A stretch of 9,896 bases of DNA from Prevotella sp. CAG:1185 (GCA_000436695.1 HF992647.1:1-9896); one strand, 5' to 3'. Positions 1-6,988 are shown, counted from the stretch's first letter. Notes: generated by a model from the letters alone, not told the origin. A program made the numbers and translations.

Positions 1-45
1 GAGATGTGCATTCAGTATGATGCCGACGTACAGGAAGGTAAATGA
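1..45 (+). CDS. Possible 3' end of a gene entering from the left
   Basis: Frame 1 is open from the window edge for 14 codons, ending EMCIQYDADVQEGK and a TGA stop at 43-45. The composition looks like an ordinary acidic, soluble C-terminus, and non-coding, repeat-like DNA begins soon after. The fragment is too short to assign a family. Frame 2 is also open from the edge, to about 154, so which frame is coding, if either, cannot be settled from this window. Confidence 0.3.
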   Translation, partial: EMCIQYDADVQEGK

Positions 46-229
46 AGACAGAAAACTTTTTGATTTTGATGCTCTGAGAATTGCCTTCGTCTGCGCAATT
101 CTGCCGTTTGAGCGAAAAAGTGCCCATTTTCTCACGTTTTTGTTAAGTGGCTGATATGGCGACACTTATGCAGGTTTATGCATAAAAGCGTAAATGTTAA
201 AAAACATAACTCGGCCATTTACGGGTAAC

Positions 230-273
230 AAACCATAGGTTTATGCCTCTAAAACCATAGGTTTGTTGCTCCG
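230..273. repeat. 22-bp tandem direct repeat, two units
   Basis: The two units are 230-251 and 252-273. Both begin with the same 13 bases, AAACCATAGGTTT, and 17 of 22 positions match overall. A degenerate third start (AAATGCC) follows at 274. The repeat sits just inside the change from medium-GC to AT-rich DNA. It may be part of a dispersed intergenic repeat family, which one window cannot show. Confidence 0.55.
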
Positions 274-451
274 AAATGCCTGATTAAGACCATTAAAACC
301 ACTGATTTTAGGGTGTAAAAGGACAGAATGTGCAAACTGATGTTAATTTATTGTTGCCTGATTATTTGCTTTTTAACATCTGTTGTAACTTGGTTTTCTA
401 TTTTAAAGAAAACTTTGTACACGAAAAATGTAAATTTATCAGAAAAATATG

Positions 452-459
452 TATCTTTG
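452..459 (+). promoter_or_regulatory. Bacteroidetes-type -7 promoter element (TATCTTTG)
   Basis: TATCTTTG followed by TAC matches the Bacteroidetes sigma-ABfr -7 consensus TAnnTTTG exactly. The -33 TTTG partner is not clear at the expected 19-21 base spacing. Transcription would start near 464-467. No gene begins within 800 bases downstream, so it would drive either a non-coding RNA or a very long leader for the lipoprotein gene at 1325. Confidence 0.5.
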
Positions 460-780
460 TACATTCTTATATTAAAACATAATAATATGATTAAATTCAT
501 GATATTAAAATAAATAGAACCTAAAATTGAAGCGTGTGAAATCTAATACACAGCAAGTAATGGTTGCACAGGTTGCATGGTAATCATCAATTGCATAGAA
601 AAACGCAGCATAGTGTTGAGTAAAAACGCTAAATATTTATTCAATGTGTTACAGAATGTCAATAATGATTTAATTCAATATGTCTGAATTTATGGTTTAA
701 CGGTAGCGAAACTTTAGTAAAAGCCATTCATCTAAATATTAATATTATCAATACAATAAATGTATACTCCATTAAGTCAC

Positions 781-807
781 AATGATGAAAGATGCTATTT
801 CGTCATT
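781..807 (+). terminator. Candidate stem-loop terminator in the AT-rich region
   Basis: AATGATGAAA (781-790) pairs with TTTCGTCATT (798-807) over 10 positions with one G-U wobble, leaving a 7-base loop. The downstream tail AATTTAGAAATTT is AT-rich but has no unbroken T-run, so termination is uncertain. It lies about 340 bases after the predicted start from the promoter at 452-459. Confidence 0.3.
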
Positions 808-862
808 AATTTAGAAATTTATAATACGATGATAGATTGATAACAATTAGTATTCTTAATAG

Positions 863-902
863 AGTAAATTGACAGTCATTGGCAGTCATTGGCAGTAAAT
901 TG
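863..902. repeat. Short 10-bp tandem repeats
   Basis: CAGTCATTGG occurs twice back to back (873-882 and 883-892), followed by CAGTAAATTG (893-902) and preceded by AGTAAATTGA (863-872). Four related units therefore follow each other at one helical turn each. This is a plausible protein-binding array or replication-slippage product. Its position far upstream of 1325 does not decide between these. Confidence 0.5.
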
Positions 903-1285
903 TTTAATATTGTCATATAACATAATTTTTATGTTGTGATTAATTTAAAAGAAGGAGGTTAAAATCAGATAGAGAATGAAATAAAAACAAGGGATATTTC
1001 TGTTCGGAAGAATGGAGCCCTGCAGTTTGTGAACAATAAACGCCACTCTATTATGTGAGGCATAATTAACAAACCTAAAGAGCGTCTTTATTCGTGCTAC
1101 TTGATAAATGGACAAATAAAACATATGGAACGTTTCGTCTTTGTTCTATTTTGATGAAATTCCTCGGATATTTATATACAGAGAACAAATATATTGAAAG
1201 TTCATGTTGATATGGATAGATAATGTAATCATTGGTTTTTAGTATTTATGTCTATGGACATTAGGCATATCGAGAAACAAGTAAA

Positions 1286-1321
1286 ATGAATAAATTAACG
1301 CTTTTATTGCTAATTTTATAA
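1286..1321 (+). other. 11-codon upstream reading frame, in frame with the lipoprotein
   Basis: ATG at 1286 encodes MNKLTLLLLIL, then TAA at 1319-1321. Three bases later comes the ATG of the lipoprotein gene, in the same reading frame. The peptide resembles the front of a signal peptide. It could be a leader peptide, the stop-truncated remnant of an earlier start, or chance in AT-rich DNA. I cannot tell which from sequence alone. Confidence 0.25.
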
Positions 1322-1324
1322 ACT

Positions 1325-3169
1325 ATGAAAAATTTATTATTGCCATTTTATTGTATAGTATGCGTTCTGTTTTATGGATGTTCTAATAATGATGATATGT
1401 TCACCATAGAGAATAACATTAATGATGTACAAATGTTTGCATTAGATATCTCATCTGAAACAGATTCTACCAATATTTTACTTTTATGTAAAGATGGTAG
1501 TTATGTTTATACTGACGTCAATGCAGACAATGGGTACGGATTGATTTATATGAATCCATCAGTAGAAAATGATATTTCGGAAGGTATTACAGTATGGGTA
1601 AATAAGGATGGTATACCATTTATGGTTAATTGGGATAATAAGTATATTATTTTTGAAAATGTGTCTGATAGAGGTTTTGATTGCGCCTATATAAATGATA
1701 AAGGTGAAATCTATTATTATTGGGATGTTGATATATCAGAAAAAACTCGTAGTATTGGTACTAGAGCATTTTATGATCCATGGGTAGGGGCTTGGAAAGA
1801 TTTATGGATAACAACAAAAAATCACTCATGGGATGAACATAATAAAAAAGCCTTAGTGCCTTTTCTTTGTAAAGTCGTGTCGTTTTCTATTACAGCAATT
1901 GGAACTGTTACAGGAAATGATATAACAAATTTGGCCCTTACGCTTATAAGTGAAACAGCTAAGTCTAGTAATATAAATTCCGCTAACATTGAATATATGT
2001 CAAATACTCTTGATTTCGTAGGTTTAGTAAATGATTCGTTTGAAGATGGTTGGAAAGGTTTTTTAACAAATGGCCTAATAAGTTTCTCATATAAAAAATT
2101 TGGAATTAGTATGTTGGCACAAATGATTAATAAATATGGTGATGATGGACTTGAGGCTTTTGGGAAACATCATGAAGAGATAGACTATACGTTCCTTAAT
2201 AAGGAATGGCAAATAAAACTGAGTACAAATCTAATAGAATGTGGAATAGAAGAGAAAGAGTTTAGAATTAATGTGGCAACAAAAGCCCTTTGGGAAATAG
2301 ATGATACAAATGTTGACAATAGTTGGTGTTCTGTGTATAAAGAAGGTGATCAGATAATTGTAAAAGTAAAATCATACGATGGTGTTGAAACACGTTTATG
2401 TTCAGCGAAAGTAAAGACTAAAACTTATAATAAACAAATACCACCGGCTTTACTTACTATAAAGCAAGATGGTGTCCTCTTTGAATTATCCGAAACAGAT
2501 TTAACATTTACTCAGGAAGGTGGAACAAAAGGTGTTTATGTATATACAAACGATAATATTACTTCATGGGAAGTGTCTACACCTGTTTGGTGTAAAATTA
2601 CGAAAGGTACGAACTCATTTTTTATTGATGTGGATAAATCTGATGTAGATAGAGAAGGTGTCATAGAAGTAGCAGGAGTGGTAAAAAATAGTGGAAGTTA
2701 CATTAAAAGACAAATCGCAGTAAAACAGATATGTGATAGTTCTTGGGACGGAACATCATGGAGCTTTAGCGGAAGTATTAATGTTTCAGGTGTTACAAGT
2801 ATTTGGAATATATTAGAAAGTTTGAATATGGTTGATATCACAAATTTTGGGATTCAAATTATTGATGTTGCGAATAATAAATTTTCTTTATCTGGTGATT
2901 TAGCAGGAATGGAACATAATTCAAATATAAGTATTGATGAGAAGGGAAATCTTGTTTTGAATGTATCTCAAGATATTTCAGAAATGGGAATTTATAATCT
3001 CAAATTTATTTCTAAGGTAGTTTTTGAACGAATAGAACGAACAAAATCCTTGGGAAATCTTACAGGAGAAGTATTTGGAAAGGTTTATGTTCCAGATGGT
3101 GAAGATATGAATGTTGAAATAGAATTAAATGGAACATTTAATGGAGTCCTTTTAAATTATTCCAAATAA
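1325..3169 (+). CDS. Exported lipoprotein with two apparent BACON domains
   Basis: This 614-residue protein starts with a lipoprotein signal peptide (1-18, FYG before Cys19). SNNDD follows the Cys, a mildly acidic start that fits surface export in Bacteroidetes. Residues 30-140 are beta-rich with repeated KDG/DKG turns. Residues 150-290 are helical with hydrophobic stretches (179-210 and 245-270) and match no family I recognise. About 298-382 and 388-468 each show the BACON pattern: beta strands, a central W or WC (LWEI/SWCSV; SWEV/VWCKI), and a terminal TIKQ or AVKQ. The second copy is the clearer one. Residues 470-614 (SWDGTSWSFSG, ending LNGTFNGVLLNYSK) look like a small beta-barrel or lipocalin-like domain. 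BACON domains are linked to carbohydrate or mucin binding, but no catalytic motif is visible. Counted blocks are 27-32% GC, far below the neighbours, suggesting transfer. No close promoter or Shine-Dalgarno was found. The role is unknown; surface adhesion or glycan binding is an inference. Confidence 0.9.
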   Translation: MKNLLLPFYCIVCVLFYGCSNNDDMFTIENNINDVQMFALDISSETDSTNILLLCKDGSYVYTDVNADNGYGLIYMNPSVENDISEGITVWVNKDGIPFMVNWDNKYIIFENVSDRGFDCAYINDKGEIYYYWDVDISEKTRSIGTRAFYDPWVGAWKDLWITTKNHSWDEHNKKALVPFLCKVVSFSITAIGTVTGNDITNLALTLISETAKSSNINSANIEYMSNTLDFVGLVNDSFEDGWKGFLTNGLISFSYKKFGISMLAQMINKYGDDGLEAFGKHHEEIDYTFLNKEWQIKLSTNLIECGIEEKEFRINVATKALWEIDDTNVDNSWCSVYKEGDQIIVKVKSYDGVETRLCSAKVKTKTYNKQIPPALLTIKQDGVLFELSETDLTFTQEGGTKGVYVYTNDNITSWEVSTPVWCKITKGTNSFFIDVDKSDVDREGVIEVAGVVKNSGSYIKRQIAVKQICDSSWDGTSWSFSGSINVSGVTSIWNILESLNMVDITNFGIQIIDVANNKFSLSGDLAGMEHNSNISIDEKGNLVLNVSQDISEMGIYNLKFISKVVFERIERTKSLGNLTGEVFGKVYVPDGEDMNVEIELNGTFNGVLLNYSK

Positions 3170-3594
3170 TCTTGTCAGATTATATATGATTGGCAATGTA
3201 AAAGTGAATTCTAATATTTTCAGTTTATATAAAATTTTTTTATAACGTTAATAGTATAATTAGTTTTAATTTCAGATTTAGAGTTTCCAATATATTGTAT
3301 TATTGTTGTCTTTGAAATTCTTTTTCTTGAGAGATATTAGAACATTTTGCGTATAAATATGATAGCCCGCCGTATGAGCTCAGGCAGCCTCATAGTTTCA
3401 GAGGCTTCGGGCACATACGGCGGGCAGGTATCAGGTTGAGAAAGTCAGGCACAAATGGCGTCAGACGGCGAAAATAAAAGCATGGGGCAATACCCTGCAT
3501 GACAGCACAAGACGACTGAAAGCATCAGACGGCTTGCCGGTTCTTTGCCATTTTCTGTCTGACGGCCTGTTTGTGGTAAGTATGGCGCTGTCCG
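3170..3594. other. Intergenic region between converging genes
   Basis: The left half (to about 3360) is AT-rich and featureless apart from an AT-only hairpin (3228-3244). The right half is GC-rich and structured. It holds the large inverted repeat at 3365-3425, a small hairpin around GGG/CCC at 3481-3501, and three copies of TC(A/T)GACGGC at 3461-3469, 3525-3533 and 3558-3566. CATCAGAC (3523-3530) pairs with GTCTGACG (3557-3564). The DNA probably carries 3' ends of both flanking transcripts. No gene is visible. Confidence 0.6.
3365..3425. terminator. Perfect 12-bp inverted repeat with nested hairpin
   Basis: GCCCGCCGTATG (3365-3376) and CATACGGCGGGC (3414-3425) are exact reverse complements around a 37-base interval. 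Inside it, AGCCTC (3386-3391) pairs with GAGGCT (3401-3406). There is no T-run on the plus side. On the minus side the sequence after the stem is TATCATATTTATA, so it may protect or end the receptor transcript. It lies exactly at the change from AT-rich to GC-rich DNA. Confidence 0.45.
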
Positions 3595-5904
3595 TCAGTT
3601 AAAAATCTTCACGCCAATGAACAGCGTGCGCGGCTGGGTAGGGCCGTAAAAATATTTAGAGTCGCGCTCCGCACCCTTGTCCAAATCCTTCTGAAAGGCG
3701 TTGAATATGTTGTTCACGCCGCCGTTGAGCTGCAGTTTCAGATGGTCGTTCAGCACAAAGGTGTAGTTGAGTTTCAGGTTCAGCTCCATAAAGTCGGGCG
3801 ACTTCTCCATTCTGTCTTTCTCTATATATCCCGCGAAGTGGGGCACAAGCATGCTGCCAGTGTAGACACCCGACACGGCGAAGTCGAAGTTTCGGAGCGG
3901 AGCCGACGTAAACGTAAAGTAGCCGTAGCAGTCGGGCGTGCGTGTCATGCGCTTTGTAGGCGCCACGTCGGGGTTGCTGCTCCATGCCAGTGCCTCGGTG
4001 TAGCGGCTCTGCTGCACGGTTAGGCCCAGCTGCAGCTGCGCCTCCTTGCCGTGGGCTATCTTATAGTCGATGTTGGCTCCGTACACGCGTGCCCCGTGAC
4101 CGTTGCGGCGCTCCTGTATCTTGGTGCCCGTAGTAGGGTCGAAGCCGGTCTCTTCGAGATAGAACACATCGTTGAGCATGGTGTAGAAACCCTCTATGAG
4201 CAGGTTAGAAATGAAATGGCCCAGGCTGAAGGCCCAGTCTATCGAGCCACTGAAGCTGTTGGAGCGTTCGGGCTTCAGTCCGTCGGCCAGCTTTATCATC
4301 ATTGCCTCGCCGCCCACGGCAGCCACGTGCAGGTCTTCGTCGTAGGCCTGAGGCGCCCTGAATCCCGTAGACCATGTCAGTCGGCCCTGAAGTTTGTCTG
4401 ACGGTTTCCACAGCATGTTGACGCGCGGACTGAATATCACGTTGTCAACAAGGTTATGCTTGTCGAGTCTGAATCCGGCAAGCAGCGTCAGCTGTCTCAT
4501 CTTCCATTCGTTTTGCAGATACGCTCCGGCAATCCTCACATATTGTTTCAGGTCGCGGCCGTAGCCCGTCATCACGTCGTGAAGCGAGTTAAACTGATAT
4601 TCAAAGCCTCCCGTAAGCGTTGCAGGCGAGAACAGCAGGCGGTCGAAGTTGCCCGAATACATGGCTCCGCCCACTGCCGTAAGGTCGTCGGTAGTGCCGT
4701 AGGCATTGGCGTCCATGCCCGCGCCGTAGTAGCTGTTGCGGTCGGTATGCTGCACCGAGCCGTACACCGACAGCTTGTGTCTGTATTCGTTCATGAATAT
4801 GTCGTAAGTCAGTCCGCCGCTGTTTATCACGTGTCGCGTCTGCTCGGTTATGTCGGTTTCGTGCGGCTGAAGGTCAAACTTGTTGCCTCCGCGGCGAAAC
4901 TCGTTGGTGGTGTGATACTCAATGCTCAGTCGGCTGAACTGCGTCGGGCGGTAATATCCCCTCAGTCCGAAGGTGTTCATGTTGAGCTTGCCCAGCTCCG
5001 AGAACCCGTCGCCGTCGGCATCGTAAGGGTTGCGGTTTCGGTAAGCCTGATAGAAGGCCACGCCGTATGTGCGGTCTTTCGACACGAGCGAGGCGTTGGC
5101 GCCTACATACTGCTCCCAGGTCTTGCCGCCGAGGTTAGACATCGTGGAGTTGACCTGAAACGAATTGTTCACAGGGTCTTTGGTTATAATGTTGATGGTG
5201 CCGCCCACGGCATTGGCGCCAAACAGCGCCGAGCCTCCGCCGCGCACCACCTCTACGCGCTCAATCATGCTGACGGGTATCTGTTCGAGACCATACACGC
5301 CCGACAGGGCGCTCATCACCGGACGGCTGTTGATTAGCAGCTGCGAGTAAGGCCCCTCAAGACCGTTGATTCTTACCTGCGGAAAGCCGCAGTTCTGGCA
5401 GTTGTTCTCAACGCGCAGTCCCGACTGATAGCAGAGCGACTTGGCAAGGTCGGTAGAGTTGACCGTCTCAAACAGTTTGCTGTTCATCACGTTCACCACC
5501 ACCGGCGCCTCCTTTCGGCTGGTCTCGTTTCTGTTGGCCGATACCACCACCTCGTCCATCAATATGTCCTCTTTCTCCATCACGAAGTGCAGGTCTACGG
5601 TATATTCGTTGCTCACCACCACCGTCTTGGTCTGCGAGGCATAGCCCATGAGCTGCACCTTCAGCGTGTATTTGCCTGCCGGCACGTCTTTCAGGCGGAA
5701 GTGGCCGTCGTCGCCCGTAACGGTGCCCATGCCGTTTTCAACAATCAATATAGTGGCGTAGGCCAGACTATTCTCTGTGTCTTTCTCAATAACGTGTCCT
5801 GTTATTATGTTGCCCTCTTTCACCGTGTTAGGCTCAACGGGACGGGCCGTCCCTGCCGACGCGCACATAAGGCACGTCAGTAAAAGTAAGATATATTTCT
5901 TCAT
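3595..5904 (-). CDS. TonB-dependent outer-membrane receptor
   Basis: This 769-residue protein has a signal peptide (1-20, ending SAGTA), then a CarboxypepD_reg-like domain at about 31-110 (ITGHVIEKDTENSLAYATI, GHFRLKDVPAGKYTL). A TonB-box-like MDEVVVSA lies at 116-123. The plug (about 130-242) ends in RGGGSALFGANAVGGTINII, and a 22-strand-type barrel fills the rest. Such receptors take up siderophores, heme, metals, vitamin B12 or glycans using TonB/ExbBD energy. It lacks the ~1000-residue size and SusD partner of a SusC glycan porin, and resembles FepA/CirA-type receptors. Unusual in the plug is a CxxC motif, NNCQNCG (C169, C172), with a third Cys at 158. The gene lies downstream of the His-rich exported protein on the same strand, 290 bases away. 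No TAnnTTTG element was found directly upstream, so cotranscription is likely. The substrate is not known; a transition metal is my inference from the neighbour. Confidence 0.93.
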   Translation of the reverse strand: MKKYILLLLTCLMCASAGTARPVEPNTVKEGNIITGHVIEKDTENSLAYATILIVENGMGTVTGDDGHFRLKDVPAGKYTLKVQLMGYASQTKTVVVSNEYTVDLHFVMEKEDILMDEVVVSANRNETSRKEAPVVVNVMNSKLFETVNSTDLAKSLCYQSGLRVENNCQNCGFPQVRINGLEGPYSQLLINSRPVMSALSGVYGLEQIPVSMIERVEVVRGGGSALFGANAVGGTINIITKDPVNNSFQVNSTMSNLGGKTWEQYVGANASLVSKDRTYGVAFYQAYRNRNPYDADGDGFSELGKLNMNTFGLRGYYRPTQFSRLSIEYHTTNEFRRGGNKFDLQPHETDITEQTRHVINSGGLTYDIFMNEYRHKLSVYGSVQHTDRNSYYGAGMDANAYGTTDDLTAVGGAMYSGNFDRLLFSPATLTGGFEYQFNSLHDVMTGYGRDLKQYVRIAGAYLQNEWKMRQLTLLAGFRLDKHNLVDNVIFSPRVNMLWKPSDKLQGRLTWSTGFRAPQAYDEDLHVAAVGGEAMMIKLADGLKPERSNSFSGSIDWAFSLGHFISNLLIEGFYTMLNDVFYLEETGFDPTTGTKIQERRNGHGARVYGANIDYKIAHGKEAQLQLGLTVQQSRYTEALAWSSNPDVAPTKRMTRTPDCYGYFTFTSAPLRNFDFAVSGVYTGSMLVPHFAGYIEKDRMEKSPDFMELNLKLNYTFVLNDHLKLQLNGGVNNIFNAFQKDLDKGAERDSKYFYGPTQPRTLFIGVKIFN

Positions 5905-6194
5905 TTCTGTTTACTTATAAATACGGAATATCCGTCCATGACGGCACGGCACGCCATGTCGTCACAGCATTAATAAAAATGTTGAGATAACCCACGAATC
6001 GTCATCAGGCAGCACATCGTCGTATCAATATTGTGCCTTAATGCTTTCAGCCGTCTTTTGGTTTTCTATAGGCATCATGCCGTATGGCTTTTCTTGGCAC
6101 AATACGCTATGCCTGTTAAAAACCATACATCAATCCGCCCAATATAAAACAAAAATCCGACAGAATAAAAACGGACGATTAGGGATAAAATGAT
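5905..6194 (-). other. Structured spacer upstream of the receptor gene
   Basis: This 290-base spacer separates the two minus-strand genes and is rich in dyads. TATTGTGCC (6029-6037) is an exact reverse complement of GGCACAATA (6096-6104), and the near-palindrome GGCATCATGCC (6071-6081) lies between them. Nearer the receptor ATG are TGACG/CGTCA (5939-5943 and 5960-5964) and ACGGA-ATA-TCCGT (5923-5935). This suggests a folded leader or mRNA processing region. I compared it by eye with cobalamin and TPP riboswitch consensus elements and found no match. Confidence 0.4.
6146..6176 (-). terminator. Weak hairpin plus T-run after the His-rich gene
   Basis: On the minus strand GTCCG and CGGAT can form a 5-bp stem (one G-U pair) with a 12-base loop, followed by TTTTGTTTT. 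It lies 19 bases past the stop of the gene at 6195-6548. The short stem suggests partial attenuation rather than full termination, which would lower receptor expression relative to the first gene. Confidence 0.3.
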
Positions 6195-6548
6195 TTATGA
6201 AAATGAAGAAACGGGAGGCGCGCGCAGGTAGATGCCCGAATTATAGTCGGGCATGGCGTGTGCCACAACATAAACGTTGTAGCTTTTGTGAATAAGTTTT
6301 ACGTCGGGAGCCTCAATTTCTACAGCCGTCCCTGCTTCGAGCGACTGGAATTGAGTTAGATAATGCAGCACAAGCGTCTGTCCCGAAGTGTGGCTGTGCT
6401 TGCCTTTGAAGGGGTGGGAGTGTACCACCATCACTCCGTTGACGATATGCACGTGGGCATAAACCGAGATTATGGCATAATAAGCCATAAACACGGTAAT
6501 AAACATTACGGCGAATGTTCTTGTCAGCGTTCGTGATCGTAGTGTCAT
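6195..6548 (-). CDS. Small exported histidine-rich protein
   Basis: This 117-residue protein has an Arg-containing N-terminus (residues 1-10) and a hydrophobic segment (11-31) ending VYA. That is consistent with a signal peptide or membrane anchor. The exported part begins HVHIVNG and contains HSHPF and HSH; there are nine His in total (32, 34, 43, 45, 51, 53, 62, 87, 97) and no Cys. The C-terminus carries GIYLRAPP. His clusters of this kind commonly bind zinc, copper, nickel or cobalt, but no named family is assigned. It precedes a TonB-dependent receptor on the same strand, so a periplasmic or outer-membrane role in the same uptake process is inferred. The start at 6548 sits only 8 bases from a promoter element. 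Met15 or Met21 are alternative starts that would leave a shorter signal peptide and a normal leader. Confidence 0.75.
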   Translation of the reverse strand: MTLRSRTLTRTFAVMFITVFMAYYAIISVYAHVHIVNGVMVVHSHPFKGKHSHTSGQTLVLHYLTQFQSLEAGTAVEIEAPDVKLIHKSYNVYVVAHAMPDYNSGIYLRAPPVSSFS

Positions 6549-6556
6549 ATCCGCGG

Positions 6557-6564
6557 CAAAGATA
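6557..6564 (-). promoter_or_regulatory. -7 promoter element TATCTTTG, 8 bases before the ATG
   Basis: Read on the minus strand, TATCTTTG matches TAnnTTTG exactly and is followed by CCGCGGAT and then the ATG at 6548. Transcription would begin within a few bases of the start codon, giving a leaderless or nearly leaderless mRNA if that start is right. The -33 position is T-rich without a clear TTTG. Confidence 0.55.
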
Positions 6565-6862
6565 AAAATAAATTATGAAATAAAAGGAAAAGCGTAAAAA
6601 AATGAGAATTAATTTGGTGGCGTGAAATAAATGTCGGCAAGAAGGTTAAGTTACGGTCTTGATCTAACCTGAAATTGCATATATCTTGTTTTCTAAAATC
6701 AAAAATCCCGTGGCTTATGTCAACATGTAGATTATCTGATTATGCCGTCATGCCGACTTTATATAAGGCTTGATGCTCAACATTCTTATGGCGCAGTAGG
6801 TTCGGTTTATCGAATAATTGTATAAAATCACTTATTTCGTCGGTTCAATCAGGATTTTTTGT

Positions 6863-6870
6863 TACTTTTG
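6863..6870 (+). promoter_or_regulatory. -7 promoter element TACTTTTG for the transporter gene
   Basis: TACTTTTG fits TAnnTTTG exactly, in the usual context of T-rich upstream DNA. The -33 partner is unclear. The predicted start near 6875 gives a leader of about 115 bases that can form two GC-rich hairpins before the transporter ATG. Confidence 0.5.
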
Positions 6871-6988
6871 TTCGCGCAAAAGACATTGTGCGCCGCAGCC
6901 GTGAGCCTTTCGGCTGGGCATAAGCCGACGATAAGACAGCGAGACAGCGCAGGCGTACATGCCATGAAAACACTAATCTTGATAAACG

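Larger units (their letters stand above)
46..1324. other. Long gene-poor region upstream of the lipoprotein gene
   Basis: About 1.3 kb without a convincing gene. The first 250 bases are of medium GC and dense in short repeats: a perfect palindrome TTTATGCATAAA at 175-186, an 8-bp inverted repeat CGTAAATG/CATTTACG at 189-196 and 216-223, and a 22-bp tandem repeat at 230-273. From about 300 the DNA becomes very AT-rich, with stops in all frames. It holds a promoter-like element (452-459), a palindrome AATATTAATATT (735-746), a 10-bp stem-loop (781-807), 10-bp repeats (863-902), an AT hairpin AACATAA/TTATGTT (919-925 and 929-935) and an isolated GAAGGAGG (951-958). A broken reading frame at 963-1154 may be gene debris. 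Confidence 0.6.
6549..6988. other. Divergent intergenic region with two promoters
   Basis: This spacer lies between the minus-strand His-rich gene and the plus-strand transporter gene. It holds a promoter element for each (6557-6564 minus; 6863-6870 plus). The roughly 115-base transporter leader can form GCGCA/TGCGC (6874-6878 and 6889-6893) and CAGCCG/CGGCTG (6896-6901 and 6911-6916). It also contains a 17-codon frame (6964-7017, MKTLILINDVNEKLIQR) that overlaps the transporter start out of frame. A weak AGGTTA/TAACCT pair lies at 6643-6648 and 6665-6670. No gene is seen in 6565-6862. Confidence 0.5.

Noticed and set aside
2..154. Frame 2 open from the left edge, ending HFLTFLLSG
   Set aside because: It overlaps the likelier frame 1 gene end and runs into repeat-like DNA. 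It has no recognisable protein features, so I did not call it a gene.
328..513. 61-codon plus-strand frame (starts MCKLMLIYCC)
   Set aside because: It spans the promoter-like element at 452-459, is low-complexity AT-driven sequence, and has no ribosome binding site or recognisable domain.
3228..3244. AT-only hairpin after the lipoprotein gene as a terminator
   Set aside because: The stem is all A-T with a 3-base loop in very AT-rich DNA, so it is easily explained by chance.
4456..5337. 293-codon plus-strand frame antisense to the receptor
   Set aside because: It is a shadow of the high-GC receptor gene, with an Arg/His/Val-rich composition and no domain.
5905..6194. Cobalamin or TPP riboswitch upstream of the receptor
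   Set aside because: I looked for the conserved B12-box and thi-box core sequences on the minus strand and found neither.
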